Part shown: positions 52,364 to 64,000 of the stretch, piece by piece
How the letters are laid out: each line of letters opens with the position of its first letter
How positions within the stretch are numbered: the first letter of the stretch is position 1
Origin: Haliclona indistincta
Taxonomy: Eukaryota; Porifera; Demospongiae; Haplosclerida; Chalinidae
Length of the DNA: 64,000 nucleotides
Assembly: GCA_964017065.1 (NCBI GenBank)
Contig: OZ024792.1
Coordinates: 2,013,254-2,077,253 of the forward strand
Reading direction: 5' to 3'
Position numbers and translations under genes: made by a program
Notes under the pieces: model-generated
What the model was told of the DNA's origin: nothing
The model's input: only the letters and a program-made list of their open reading frames with translations
Database searches by the model: none

Positions 52364-53710
52364 CTATTCTACTATTCCTACGATGTGTTTCATCTTCTCT
52401 TGTGGAGGTTTAGCACTCTCGGCACTGCCGGGTTTGCTGTGACGGACACGGTTCTCAGCTTTTCTCCTTCGTGACGCTAGCATTATCTTTCTTTCTTTGG
52501 TTAGTTTGAAGATCAGTTTAGGAACATGGCGATGTCGTGCTATGCGTTTTATCTGAGGATGACTGCGATACTTGTCTTTCAACTTATCGCCATACTCAAG
52601 CGTGATGCGTTCTCTTCTGGCGAGGCGTCCGAGTTTCTCTGACGCCTGAGTTTTCCACAATCTGATGTTGGTTTCGTCACTGCCCGAGAGAATGTACCTA
52701 GTGTCTCCGCTCCATTTTACACAGAATATCTTCTGCATTCTCTTGGTGTGGTAGACCTCTCGACTGTGACGTTGATTCACTTGATAAATTCTCAAAGTTT
52801 TATCGAATCCTCCAGATACAAACTCGGTACCAGTAGGTGAATAGTCAATGTCCAAAACAGCATTTACATGGTCTGTGTACATGTGGATTGGGCGGTCAAG
52901 CTTTCGCATATCGAATGAATAGAGGTTAGAGTCTTCGTTTGCTACAGTGAAGTGATAAGCTTCCATTGGGTTCCAGCATAAGCTGTTTGAGCGAAGAGAG
53001 AGGATGACCTTTTGAAGAGGAGTAGACTGGCGGATGTCGTATAGTGTGATGGATCTGTCTGAACAACAACTGGCGATAACATTGGTCTCAACAGGGTTAA
53101 ACCTGACGTGCGAAACGTTGTCCACATTCCAGGAGAAGCAGGTGACCGGTTCTGATCTTGATTCATCCCACACCTCAACCTTGTCACCACAAGTGACGAA
53201 AAGCGACTCTTTCTGATGATGGTCAATGCCCGAGAGAATCCCCTTACAAAGTATGGTCGATAGAGGCTCCCATTGCTCTTCTTTTAGACTGCTCTCGTAA
53301 TTCCACTGTTTTATGATTTTGTCGTCTCCTACTGAAATGAATCGATCCCCTTCTTGGTTCATGCACACACCTCTAACGAACCCACTATGGGCAATAATGG
53401 TGGATACACACTCCTGCTCGGTAAGGTCCCACAGCTTGATCTCTCCGTCGCAAGAACCAGAGAGAAATGACGATAGTTGTTGTGTGTGCTTGCACATACA
53501 GTAGACGCCATCATTGTGCCCGGATAAACTGCCCAGGAACGGCTTGGCGAAAACTCGATCGAGTTTCGTGGCGTTGAGTGCACGGACGTACTCTCGTGGT
53601 GCTTCCAGCGGATGTAGAGCCGGGTCTAAGTTCCTCGGGACTTTATGGATGTCTGATTTTCGCTGGCGAATGTAGTCATAAGGATTTCGACAGAGCACCT
53701 TAATCTTCAT
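52364..53710 (-). CDS. DCAF13: DCAF13/Sof1, WD40 protein of the small-subunit processome (intronless)
   Basis: A single open frame of 448 codons from the ATG at 53,710 (MKIKVLCRNPYDY), the start used by the family; in-frame ATGs at 53,719 and 53,743 are upstream. Conserved family stretches are PRNLDPALHPLEAPREYVRA, LNATKLDRVFAKPFLGSL and, after seven WD40 blades (for example GSCDGEIKLWDL, GGFDKTLRIYQV, GSDETNIRLWK), the basic Sof1 C-terminal domain (LPKLI-like VPKLIFKLTKE, ...RRRKAENRVRHSKPG). DCAF13/Sof1 acts in the nucleolus in 18S rRNA processing and as a CUL4-DDB1 substrate receptor. The human protein is 445 aa. Absence of introns is unusual next to multi-exon neighbours. It shares its 5' region with RPS23. 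Confidence 0.95.
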   Translation of the reverse strand: MKIKVLCRNPYDYIRQRKSDIHKVPRNLDPALHPLEAPREYVRALNATKLDRVFAKPFLGSLSGHNDGVYCMCKHTQQLSSFLSGSCDGEIKLWDLTEQECVSTIIAHSGFVRGVCMNQEGDRFISVGDDKIIKQWNYESSLKEEQWEPLSTILCKGILSGIDHHQKESLFVTCGDKVEVWDESRSEPVTCFSWNVDNVSHVRFNPVETNVIASCCSDRSITLYDIRQSTPLQKVILSLRSNSLCWNPMEAYHFTVANEDSNLYSFDMRKLDRPIHMYTDHVNAVLDIDYSPTGTEFVSGGFDKTLRIYQVNQRHSREVYHTKRMQKIFCVKWSGDTRYILSGSDETNIRLWKTQASEKLGRLARRERITLEYGDKLKDKYRSHPQIKRIARHRHVPKLIFKLTKERKIMLASRRRKAENRVRHSKPGSAESAKPPQEKMKHIVGIVE

Positions 53711-53805
53711 TTTGACCATGTACCACGTGAACTCATCACGCATGCGTGCTAAAATTTCTTTTTGGTATAACGGCGCGGTTGAGCAAGCTAAGAAGCTAGT
53801 CCAGC
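53711..53805. promoter_or_regulatory. 95-bp divergent promoter DCAF13/RPS23
   Basis: The start codons of DCAF13 (minus) and RPS23 (plus) are separated by only 95 bases. A pyrimidine stretch (TTTCTTTTT, about 53,756) could be the TOP/TCT initiator typical of ribosomal-protein genes. A TATA-like GGTATAA follows. Both products serve 40S biogenesis. Confidence 0.6.
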
Positions 53806-54726
<921 letters not shown>

Positions 54727-54851
54727 ACTATCTTTTATTATTGCGTACATGTCCTAAAAATTAATCGTGTTGCCCATTTAATCAACACTGAAAGTAATAT
54801 TAATTTTAGTGTCAACTGTAGCACTGTAGGCTATGCCTGACAGTGCTGGAT

Positions 54852-55781
54852 TCAGTCTTTGGTTACAGATGAAGAGAATTTTGGTCCTACTCCAAAGAGG
54901 ACGTTCTGTAGGTATTCATGCAGTGGGTCAAATAGTTTCCCTTCAACTGTGTTCTCCAGCTTGCGAGTGACTTCCTCTTGTGTCATTGAGCTGTCTCTGA
55001 GGTGTAGGCACACATCCATAGCACCCTGCAGCAGTAGTGTTGCTTGTGAGGTCTCCATGCTCACCCACTCGAGAATCCCAGTAGTAGCCTTCGCCATAAT
55101 GACTTCAAATTGTACTGTGTGCAAATATGGCTCTAGCTTAGACCATCTCTTTACCTGTGACCAAGGCCACTGAGCCTTGTGCTGGCCGTCCAATGTGCAG
55201 ATGCTCATGTGACTGGACGTCACAAAGCAGTTTACATTTCCACCAGGAACGGTGACACCTTCATGCTCAAAGTCAGTTTTCAAGAGGCACTCTCGACCGT
55301 CAACACCCACGTACCCGTCGATATTTCGAGCGCAATCCAAGAACTGCCTTTCAGTTGGGAAGCTGGGGTCCATGTACTCTTCTAGTGCTGCTCTTTGCTC
55401 TTCTGAGGGCTTCATTCGTCCGTTCTTTAGATACTGGATTGCCTCGGAGTACAGCAAGTGAATAGCCTCCGCGTCCATTCTAGTTGCTTTCTCCTCCAGC
55501 TTCATGTCCGCGCCCCATTTTTGCAAGCAGAGCGGGTCTATTTGTCGAACTGGTTCCATGTCCATGTATTTCCTTCTAGGTGCTCCCAGTGGACCAAGGA
55601 ACAGTGAGAAGCAAGGCATTGAAGATGGCTTTAATCCTATCACTTTCCACAACGCTTGTTTGATTTCTATGGAGGTTGATATAGTAGAAGGAAGCGATAC
55701 TGTGACCGTGCCATGCCGCCCAAAGCAAGATACTTGATAGTCAAACAAGTTGGATTTTTCTTTTCCTTTTCTCTTACTCAT
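54852..55781 (-). CDS. FERM-domain protein (intronless)
   Basis: One open frame of 309 codons starts MSKRKGKEKSN. Residues about 14-65 resemble the ubiquitin-like F1 lobe (VSCFGRHGTVTVSLPS, ALWKVIGLKPSS, FSLFLGPLG). Residues 100-150 resemble the helical F2 lobe (EAIHLLYSEAIQYLKNGRM). Residues 170-275 resemble the PH-like F3 lobe (WPWSQVKRWSK, FEVIMAKATTGILEWVSMET, ATLLLQGAMDVCLHL). FERM modules of this compact kind occur in SNX17/27/31 and FRMD8, where they bind receptor tails or membrane partners, but no PX or PDZ domain is present here. The subfamily is not settled. It is intronless like DCAF13 and has a GC-rich upstream flank (55,800-55,850). Confidence 0.65.
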   Translation of the reverse strand: MSKRKGKEKSNLFDYQVSCFGRHGTVTVSLPSTISTSIEIKQALWKVIGLKPSSMPCFSLFLGPLGAPRRKYMDMEPVRQIDPLCLQKWGADMKLEEKATRMDAEAIHLLYSEAIQYLKNGRMKPSEEQRAALEEYMDPSFPTERQFLDCARNIDGYVGVDGRECLLKTDFEHEGVTVPGGNVNCFVTSSHMSICTLDGQHKAQWPWSQVKRWSKLEPYLHTVQFEVIMAKATTGILEWVSMETSQATLLLQGAMDVCLHLRDSSMTQEEVTRKLENTVEGKLFDPLHEYLQNVLFGVGPKFSSSVTKD

Positions 55782-55989
55782 GCTTGATGATGCTTCTGAT
55801 CTGTTTACACCTGCGCGCGCGCAGCAGCTGCTTCAGCTTCAGCCACGCCTATGGGTGGGCGTTACCTAATCGAGCATGATCTATTATGTTACCTAATCGA
55901 TCACAAGGCGTGCACCCAAAAAGAAAAAAATTATTTAGGTCAGATTTAGGTTTAGTTAATTCTTAAAATTAATGATGAAAAGGTTGAAA

Positions 55990-56900
55990 TACTTACAACA
56001 TCATAATTAAGATTATTCCAGGCTTTACAAGTAGAAGGGGAAAAGGTTCGAAGCAGCTATAAAGAATGAGTTCAGTAGTCTTAGACTGATGATCAAGAAG
56101 GGTGAGAGGATGCAGGTGTCTTGAAGAATAAGCTGAACTCAACAGGTGCATTTTCCCAATAAGAGTGTTTACAATCTTGTACATCACCCCAGTCAATAAT
56201 AGTATGTCATATGCATGGCGTATCTTTTGCAACAAACCAAATCTTTGAACTGTCCAGAGCCTCAATATCTTTTTTTATATGAGGGTCCCAGACTTGACAG
56301 GCATACTCCAAATGTGGTCTAATATATGACTTTCAGAATTCATACTTGAGAAAAATCAGCGGTGGGACATGCCGACAAGCTTTTTTGATTTGGCACAAAT
56401 TTTGTTAATGTGAACAGACCAACATAGATCTGATGTAAAATAAACCCTCAAGATACTCGTAAACATTGTAAGTATACAATGGTCTGTAAAGAGTCATATC
56501 ATCAGCATAAAGGATTGCGGCTGAGGCCTTGTCAGAAATTACTGAACTAACACCATCCACATAATGATAAACAGGAGTGGATAGTACCGAGCCCTGCGGG
56601 AACCCAGACAGAACAGGAAGATTGGAGGATTCTTCACCACTGACAACAACCCTCTGATCCCTCTCAGTAAGATAGCTTGTGGTCCAGTTTAGCAAGAATT
56701 TGTTGATTCCCAAATTCTCTAGTTTGTGTAGTAATGGACGGTGAGGGACAGAATCGAACACCTTACGCAAGTCAAAGAATACTGCACAAACATCAGTCTT
56801 AGCCACAAGGTGAAGGTGCCAATCATGTACCACAGACAACAAATGAACAATGCACTAGTAGTGGACTTCCCAGTTAGAAAACCCCATTGGCTATCCTCTA
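55990..56900 (-). mobile_element. Decayed LINE reverse-transcriptase fragment
   Basis: Minus-strand frames give reverse-transcriptase motifs FFDLRKVFDSVPH, GFPQGSVLS and ILYADDMTLY, followed after frame breaks by a C-terminal part with RPHLEYACQVWDPHI. The order fits jockey/CR1-like non-LTR elements. Frameshifts near 56,270 and 56,430 break it. No 5' end. Confidence 0.8.
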
Positions 56901-56929
56901 AAAAAAATGATTGTCATGAATATAATCAA

Positions 56930-57892
56930 AAGAAATTAAAAAGATTTCTATCGAAATCAAAAGGATGTAGTGATGAAGAAATCTACCACTGGTTCACAAT
57001 GTAAACCAACAAGGAACAAGCATAGAATGGTAACACGATTGACTTGCTAACAGACCATAGATCCCTACATCAGTGGCTGCTGTGGCCAGACTATGGCTAG
57101 TTAAGCTATTTACTGTTGACTGACACTTTGAATAGAATTCAGCTTGTGACAAAATATTGATCTTATGTACTGCCACTGATGTAGGGATCTATGGTCTGTT
57201 AGCAAGTCAATCGTGTTACCATTCTATGCTTGTTCCTTGTTGGTTTACATTGTGAACCAGTGGTAGATTTCTTCATCACTACATCCTTTTGATTTCGATA
57301 GAAATCTTTTTAATTTCTTGTTTGTGTCCTTTTTTCTTTTTAGTGAAGTGCAGTTCAATATCATGCATGTACGGAGAAGTCTTTGTTTCCACCATTAGTT
57401 TAGTATTCCTGTTGTTGATGGCTTTTCTTAAATTTGTAGCTAAAATTGTTAAGCTGTACGTATCAGGTCTGCCTGGTCACCTACGCATGCATGCAGTGCA
57501 TACGAGCCCCGCCCACACTTGTTTGTAGACCTATACGGCGTTTATAATTATCTGGCAAGTGCAGAATGGCGATCCTACACGAGCTTACCGTTCTTCGAAG
57601 ACTCCAGACAAATGCCGGGTGTGTGTTATCCGTGATAGTGATCCACACGGCGCAGCGATACTTTAGCTGCTTGGTCACGTGCGCTACCCATTGCTTGGTC
57701 ACGTGCGTATTGCGCAATCACAATAATGGCGTCTAACACTAAGCTGACAATGGATCACGATGGAGAAATCGCGGAACTTAGATCACCGTTACGCTAAAAA
57801 CAAAGCTCAAAAGGCACATGCCAGGAGAATTTCACGACTGTTCGTGGATGTTTTGGTCTCGGCACTGCTCGCGTAAAGGCGCTAGGCGAGTT

Positions 57893-57933
<41 letters not shown>

Positions 57934-58190
57934 AGAAAGAAGAAAACGAAGATGACGAAACTCGATTTTCACCGTTTCCAGGTTCGTCACTTTAGTAACA
58001 ATTTCGAGCAATCTCCTTGCTACTGTAAGATGGGGCAACGCCAGAGAGCAGATCTAAGTGTCTAATGACGTATAAAATTCAACACCAGGCGAAATATCAG
58101 CGTTTGAACGCTAATACATTGTATGTAGCCGCCATCTTGTTTTCTCGTTCATCCCTACATAGGGAGTCACTACTGTGCCTCCCTAATAAG
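56930..58190 (-). repeat. 1.26-kb interspersed repeat, full copy 2
   Basis: Reverse complement of 19,071-20,340. It begins with the foldback (56,933-57,325) and ends with the GTAGGG...GGGAG hairpin. Contains a (GAAA)n run at about 57,895-57,944. Confidence 0.85.
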
Positions 58191-59060
58191 AATAGAGGAA
58201 ACATGCATGACGCTCAAGGATTCTAGAACAGACTGAGAGCAAGGAAATGGGTCGATAGTTACACTTTAGTAGAAACCTCAGGCCTTCTTCTTGACGACAC
58301 TGTATATTTCTAGCAGTAATTGTTCGATTTGTAGACGACAGGCGGATTTGTTTACTGCAATCAGTACTAAATAAATAAATAAAAAACAGCTATTTGGTAA
58401 TCAAAAAATTATTTTCATAGTCAAACAGTTTGCAATGTCAGTTAAACTTGGACAATACCTCTGACCAGCACTTACAAAGATATTAGTGACAGTTTAGGTA
58501 AGTGCAAACGTGCTCCAAAGTCGCGTACAGCTGGAGTGTCATGCTAACTGGCCTGTTCGCCATATAGTCTACTGTAACAGGCAAACAGCTGGTCGAGCGT
58601 CCAATATAGTCATTGTTGTGGATCTGACTGGTCGTAGTTTGCTTCAATAAGTATGCCGAACAGCTCAGCCTGGCCCAGGCTGTGTTCGTTTCGTTGCGAA
58701 AATTAATGGCAGGGGACGAGGCTAAGGCTGTGCACCATGCTACGAGTGCGCAACAGCGCCGCTGTAACCAGGAAGCCGGCTTTGTAATGTAGTGCCGTAG
58801 TGGAGAACAAAATCACACATTTGCACAGTTGTAACCGTCACAAACCGTTGTAACTCAGCCATTTTAGCACCGATTTTAACGAAATTTAGATTTGTGTGCT
58901 GCGAAATGTTAGCGGAAGCTACCTAAAACAACTAGTAATTATTGATTCAGACAGTTTAAACTTTTTAGTGCACATCGCTACCGTAACCCGATGTGTACAT
59001 GCGCCTTTAATTTTTTGCAGGCTAGCTATCATGAAGCCATAGACATTACACGGTATCTAT
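58191..59060. other. Intergenic, no gene seen
   Basis: At 58,656-58,730 the words GCCTGGCCCAGGC, TTTCGTTGCGAAAATT and CAGGGGACGAGGCTA resemble ends of the element at 16,900-17,811, probably a remnant. Confidence 0.4.
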
Positions 59061-59146
59061 GATATCTATAGATATCTTAGATTACAGATATTACAGATAG
59101 ATAGATATCTATCTTACAGATAGATAGATATCTATCTGTAATATCT
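59058..59146. repeat. Palindromic GATA-type repeat just before the receptor start
   Basis: Alternating TAGATAGATATCTATC units form nested inverted repeats that end directly at the ATG of the FN3 receptor. Confidence 0.85.
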
Positions 59147-62100
59147 ATGATGAAGCTGAGCGTTCTCCTGTTCGTGTGTACATGTACGTACACAGTAACG
59201 GCCCAGGGTGGCGTCTGCAATGCGCTGTCTAGTACCAACGGCTTGATCACTGGAAAGGGCAAGACTGGTCTGTTCCCTATTCTACGAGCCTCTCCTGGAG
59301 GTACTGTACAATGTATACTATAGTAGACTACGCATGTTCAAACTATTTCTGTTGATTCAGCATTTAGATCACAGGTTGGTGGACACTTTGTTTCACCATG
59401 GACACTGTTCACTAGGACTCAAGTATTTCAACATGGTCTGTGGTGTCAGGTTAATAGTGCAAGCAATGGTGGTATGAGCAGCGACATTGGAGACATGTTC
59501 TACTCTACTGGAAATGGACCTGATGACTTCACTGTAGTCCCCACTAGTGAACCCAGTAACACTAACAACATACCATTCCAACAACTGAAATGTACTAACC
59601 AAATTGGAGTGATAGTAGATGGCAACACGCCCAATTTCCAGGGATTCTTGAAGTGCAACACTAACCTGGATATCAATACCCACTACTGGGTAATGTATAC
59701 TGACACATTGTTTAATGAATATAGTAAGTTCAGTATACATGACTACATGCATGACTAAAATCATTGAAGAATGCAACACATAATCCTTTTGCTCATTAGA
59801 ATTTTTATCAGTTTACCTTCATTTCGTTGTGTAGCTGGTCCCTCAGTGGACTCCACCATGACACTCTCCATACTCTCATCAAGAGATGCTGATCCTAACA
59901 TTGCAATCTCATTGTCTTTCACTGTCTCATTTTGACCACCATCTTTAATCAGATGTACTCGTGATAGTGTACAGTTGTTCAATAGTAGAGGACCTACTCC
60001 ACTATTTACTCGTGAGGTGATCAGGTCACGATATATCAATAGTACACAACCAGACATGAGTCGTGTCACAGTGAATCTAGACTCTCAACCAAGAGTAGGA
60101 GCAACATATTCTTGTACTGTGACTGTTGAGGGACGTACTAATATTGCTATTGGAATACATGACTTTGATCCAAGGGGCACAGGATCCTCTACTGTCACAG
60201 TAACTGGTGAGTGATTAATAATGAGAGTGAATCACTCCTTCTTCCCTCTCATCAGTTGCAGGTACTCCCACTGCTGTCACTGTGAGCAGGACTGCTGCCA
60301 CTAGTGTTAGGGTCTCCTGGACTGCCCCATCAACAGGACCAGCACTAGGTGGCTATGAGGTGTTCTACCTGTCATCAGCTGGGAGCAATGGTTCTAGCAC
60401 TACTATCAGCACTGAGCTGACACTGACTGGACTGATGTTGGGACAGACATACTCCATCTTTGTAGTAGCATTTGGACCAGAGGGAGCTCCTGTGCTGCCC
60501 AGTGCTCACAGTAACACAGAAATGATCACATTGAGTGAGCTAATGAGTTACTGATAATAATTATCATGTGCTTTCTTTAGGTATACTACCTACTGGTATC
60601 ACACTTGCTCCTGCAACTACCTCCATCCTGGTGTCATGGACAGCTCCTCAATTTTATACTCCTGACAGTTACTCTGTCACAATAAGCTGCATGCGATTGT
60701 GTGATAATGTACAAACATTTTCAGCCATACAACCAGTCTCTAATGGAGGTGCTACTAGCCACACTATCACTTCACTTGATCCTGGTAATAGTTGTGTTAT
60801 GAGAGTGGCTGCTATGCTTAGTGGTACCAGCAGTCAGTCAGGTCCAGTCAGTGCTAATACTCTCTCTGAAGGTAATGTATCCCTATGATGCTATGATGTT
60901 TGTATTCACTATTTCTTTCCAGCTCCTAGTGGTGCGCCTTCAGCTCTCTTTGAAACATCAGTGGAGAGCAGGTCATTCTCTGTATTTTGGGGATCAGTAC
61001 CCTGCCAAAACCAGAGAGGACCCATCACTGGATACAGACTGCGCTATAGCAATGGCACTTCCATTGTGAGCACTAAAGACGTAACTCACATGTTGACTAA
61101 ACTGACTCCATTCACCAACTACTCTGTGCAAGTGGCAGCAGTCAATGCTGGAGGGACTGGACCATACAGTACAGCTCTCACTGTGGAGACACTGCAGGAT
61201 AGTGAGTAATGAACTGATCATAATAGTTGCATTGTTAGTGTGTGTTCCTGTACATGTGGCAGTTCCTGGTCCAGTGTCTGATCTGTCAGCCACTCCAGGA
61301 CTGGTCCAGCTCACAATCTCATGGACTGCTCCCTCAGAACCTAATGGTGTCATCACAATGTATCAGGTCACCCACAACAGCACTGGAGTATTGAACTACA
61401 CCAACACATCAGTCACACAGCTCACACTGAGGGACCTCCCTCCCAACACTGCTGTTGAATACAGTGTCAGAGCATACACTATTATAGGACCAGGAAAAAC
61501 TGTTTCAAACATTGCATCAACTACAGATATTCGTGAGTTGTTTTGGTCCGACCATGAATTATCTTCATTAAACTTCTGTACACAGCTCCTCTCAGTATAG
61601 AATCAGTCAATCCTATCAGTTGCACAGCAGTTAGAGTTAGTTGGTCTCCTCTAATAATATCAGTTATGGACCACTACACTGTGCATTATATAAACATTTG
61701 TGGTAATAGTCAATCACAAACCTTCCCTCCTCTGGAGTGGTGTCAGGGCTGCAGGAAGGACAGCAGTACCAGTTCAGTGTCAGTGTATCACTCACTGTTA
61801 GTGGACAGACATTCAACAGCACGAGTGATTCAATGACAGTTACAGGTGATACCCTGAACGTGTAATAATCATTTCACGTAATGCTATATTTTTCAGTACC
61901 AAGAGAGTGTTCTAGTTCACAATCATCTTCAATAGTGTTGTTCACTAATCTACCATCATCATCTCCAACATCATGTCCATCATTTTGTTTGTCATCTTCT
62001 TCATCATCACTGGGTTGCTCTGCTGGACTGGGTGTAGTATCAGTGTTATTGATTGTATCACTGATTGGTAACCTTGTGTTAGTAATAATATTATTGATGA

Positions 62101-62409
62101 GAACCAGAAAGTCATATGATCTCAAAAAGTAAGTCCAATATGATGTTGCTAGATTTACTGTCACAACTATTTCTAAAGGACTCCTCCATCAGACAGTGAT
62201 AGAGATCATGCAGTGTATGACCTGCCTGAATACAAGTAAGTGTTGTACACACTCAGTGTATACTGTGTTCACTCTATGCTTGTAGTGATGGTGATGCAGC
62301 TTATGGCATGGGTCATCAGATACCTTGTCCATCAACCAATCAGGAACAACATGAACAGACTTATGAGGCAGTTAATGAAGTGACTTATGAGGCAGTTAAC
62401 GTACTATAA
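59147..62409 (+). pseudogene. FN3-repeat single-pass receptor with tyrosine-rich tail; two frame defects
   Basis: Exons 59147-59300, 59361-59723, 59835-60206, 60256-60534, 60581-60871, 60923-61201, 61263-61532, 61586-61845, 61897-62128, 62179-62235 and 62286-62409, mostly phase 1. A signal peptide (MKLSVLLFVCTCTYTVTA) precedes a cysteine-containing ectodomain, then about five FN3 domains, one per exon (for example VRVSWTAPSTGP, ISWTAPSEPNGVITMYQV). Exon 9 has a Ser-rich stalk and membrane segment (VVSVLLIVSLIGNLVLVIIL). The tail has YDLPEY and two TYEAV motifs; VTYEAV fits an ITIM. Exon 3 has an in-frame TGA at 59,933. Exon 8 is 260 nt where 261 would keep phase, and its frame shifts near 61,735. 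Otherwise the gene looks healthy, so sequencing error is a real alternative to a pseudogene. Confidence 0.75.
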
Positions 62410-63045
62410 ATTCCCACATTTTTATTTTGTCAGTGCAGTCAGTTGTGCATTGGCATATTTCATTCTAGCATGGTTAGTAAAACTTGAGCATGGTCCTAAA
62501 AACTTATTTCAAACTCTCTTACGTAAGACAAGTAAACAATGGTGCAAATGCCTTGGTGGAATTTGGGCAGCTCAGTGCAGTTTAATCAGGGACAGCACTA
62601 GAATTCATGTAGCTGGGAATTCTTTTCTCAATTGACCCTACATGTACATAATGAAATACAGCTGCAGCATGCAAGACCACTGCACTCATTATTGCTGCTA
62701 GACTTACTTAGACTTAGTGTTTGCAGAATATTATACGTGTATGCTTGGACAATGCAGATACTATGGTTGCACCTAGTAAGCTTACACCATAGTTGCTTAC
62801 ACACAAGATCGCCAGCGACGGCCATATATCGCGAGGTAAGCAAATCACGCCATAACTCGAGAACAAAGCTTCGTATACAAGTTTCAAAAGTTGAAAAGTG
62901 AGATATTATCTAGTTCTACTTGCATTGCTAGTTTCAGGGCTCACCGTTCAGCGTGCGCTGCAAAACTAAAGTAACAGACGGAATATGCACCATTGCAGGT
63001 AGGGGGGGGGGGAAGTCCCTTCAGTGATTACGTGAGTCATAACAA
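62410..63045. other. Intergenic, no gene seen
   Basis: It follows the receptor stop and precedes the last gene. A G run lies at 63,002-63,011. No supported feature. Confidence 0.5.
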
Positions 63046-63868
63046 ATGGAGCGGGGACAACACGTGGTTGAGTTGCTGGCGTCTGTTCGTAACGTCTCTA
63101 CTGATTTGTTGACCAATCCTCGACTAAGAGAATGGATCGAGCGTGCTGACACGAATAGTGAGCTGACATCAGCACTAACCATGATGAAACAAGCTGACAC
63201 GAGTCTCAAGACGGTCAGACAGCTAGTACTAGCCAACAATGGCGATGCAGAGGAGCTTAATCAGCAGCCTAGTCTCTCAGTAGTACATAATAACAGAGTA
63301 GCAGTGGAGACCAATACCTCAGAATCACATACTCCATCACAGAACAACTTTCTCTCGTCCCCACCTCCTCAAATTTTTTCTCCGCCTCCTGCCCTAGATT
63401 CTCACAAGAGCTTCGACTCATCTCAAGCCATACCCACAAACGAACAAGTACCTTCCATGACTGCAGAACCTATCAACCCCAAAATTGAGCCTACCAGCCC
63501 TAAAATTGAGCCTACCAGTCCTCAAATTAAACCTACGAACCCTCAAATTGAACCTACCAACCCTCAAATCGAACCTGCCAACCCTCAAATCGAACCTGCC
63601 AGTCCTCAAATCGGAGAAAATCAATCTGAACCACAGCAACAATCACACGAGGAATCATTCGAAGGTGATGAACTGTTTGCAGATTTTGACAGTCTGGTGA
63701 TGGAGATAGATGATGTTGTGCTGAGTCAGAGCGGTTCCTGTGATGAGAGCAGTGATAGAGACAATGATGATGTGGTGATAGTTACCGACCAGCAAGAGGA
63801 ACCACTAGTGACTATACAAGAGATTGCTGATGACAAGAACAAGGACGTGTTTGATGAAGCTGTGCTTG
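63046..63868 (+). CDS. First exon of an acidic, proline-repeat protein (runs off the window)
   Basis: The frame from ATG (MERGQHVVELLASVRNV) is open for 274 codons to a donor (CTTG/GTTAGT) at 63,868; unspliced it would stop at once. Residues 1-65 look helical (LREWIERADTNSELTSALTM). A Ser/Pro-rich part (SSPPPQIFSPPP) leads to an octapeptide repeat near residues 145-190 (IEPTNPQ, IEPANPQ, about seven or eight units of 24 nt). The C-terminal part is very acidic (DELFADFDSLVMEIDDVV). I do not recognise the protein. The rest lies beyond 64,000. Confidence 0.6.
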
Positions 63869-64000
63869 GTTAGTGATATAAAATACTCTATTGGAATTGG
63901 GGGGTTGACAGGTGCTAGCTAGCTGCCTGTAACTCATGTTTTGGTTCTGAAAGCTAGAATAACAGCTTGTGCCTGTCAGTGGTTGAACACCATGAGCGGA

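Noticed and set aside
55179..55461. Plus-strand frames opposite the FERM gene
   Set aside because: Shadows of a 309-codon minus-strand gene.

Overview
The window is eukaryotic nuclear DNA from an early-branching animal. A demosponge such as Amphimedon is my best guess. Genes have many short exons with GT-AG introns of roughly 50-500 bases. The recognisable proteins are animal ones: an HDAC6-type deacetylase with a ZnF-UBP domain, DCAF13, ribosomal protein S23, an FN3 receptor, a Death-domain protein and a WDR49/WDR64-type EF-hand/WD40 protein. The species is inferred, not shown. All exon models below were built by hand from splice sites and reading phase.

Layout. (1) 1-11,300 and 21,950-28,700 are diverged copies of one segment. 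Each carries a small multi-exon gene (genes A and B) with a basic N-terminus (MSGWFKRRLKY) and short coiled-coil exons of 63-66 nt. A third relative (gene C) lies on the minus strand at 30,668-34,763 and has an internal tandem duplication of a four-exon block. The first 1.3 kb is a broken copy of the 3' end of the WD40 gene at 35,850-40,950. (2) 11,300-21,950 is repeat-rich and holds a three-exon gene with two Death-like domains. (3) 35,850-55,800 is the gene-dense core: a WDR49/64-like gene (-), three tandem single-catalytic-domain HDAC6-like genes (+), intronless DCAF13 (-), RPS23 (+) and an intronless FERM-domain gene (-). HDAC copies 1 and 2 come from a recent 4-kb tandem duplication, and copy 3 is older. 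(4) 55,900-58,200 holds a decayed LINE and other repeats. (5) 59,100-62,400 is a receptor gene with a signal peptide, FN3 domains, one membrane segment and a tyrosine-rich tail; it carries an in-frame stop and a one-base frameshift. (6) From 63,046 the first exon of an acidic, repeat-containing protein runs off the window.

Mobile DNA is abundant. It includes several elements flanked by TTAA (piggyBac-like), TA-flanked mariner-like MITEs, a 9-bp-TSD element inside the Death-gene intron, two copies of an element whose ends carry arrays of CAATCCATGGATTG, a perfect 130-bp inverted repeat, LINE fragments and a 1.26-kb interspersed repeat. Comparing the duplicated segments reveals several empty sites, so some insertions can be dated after the duplications.

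The genes do not form one pathway. DCAF13 and RPS23 share a 96-bp divergent promoter and both belong to 40S ribosome biogenesis. The HDAC6-like trio points to lysine deacetylation coupled to ubiquitin binding. The least explained item is the A/B/C coiled-coil family.
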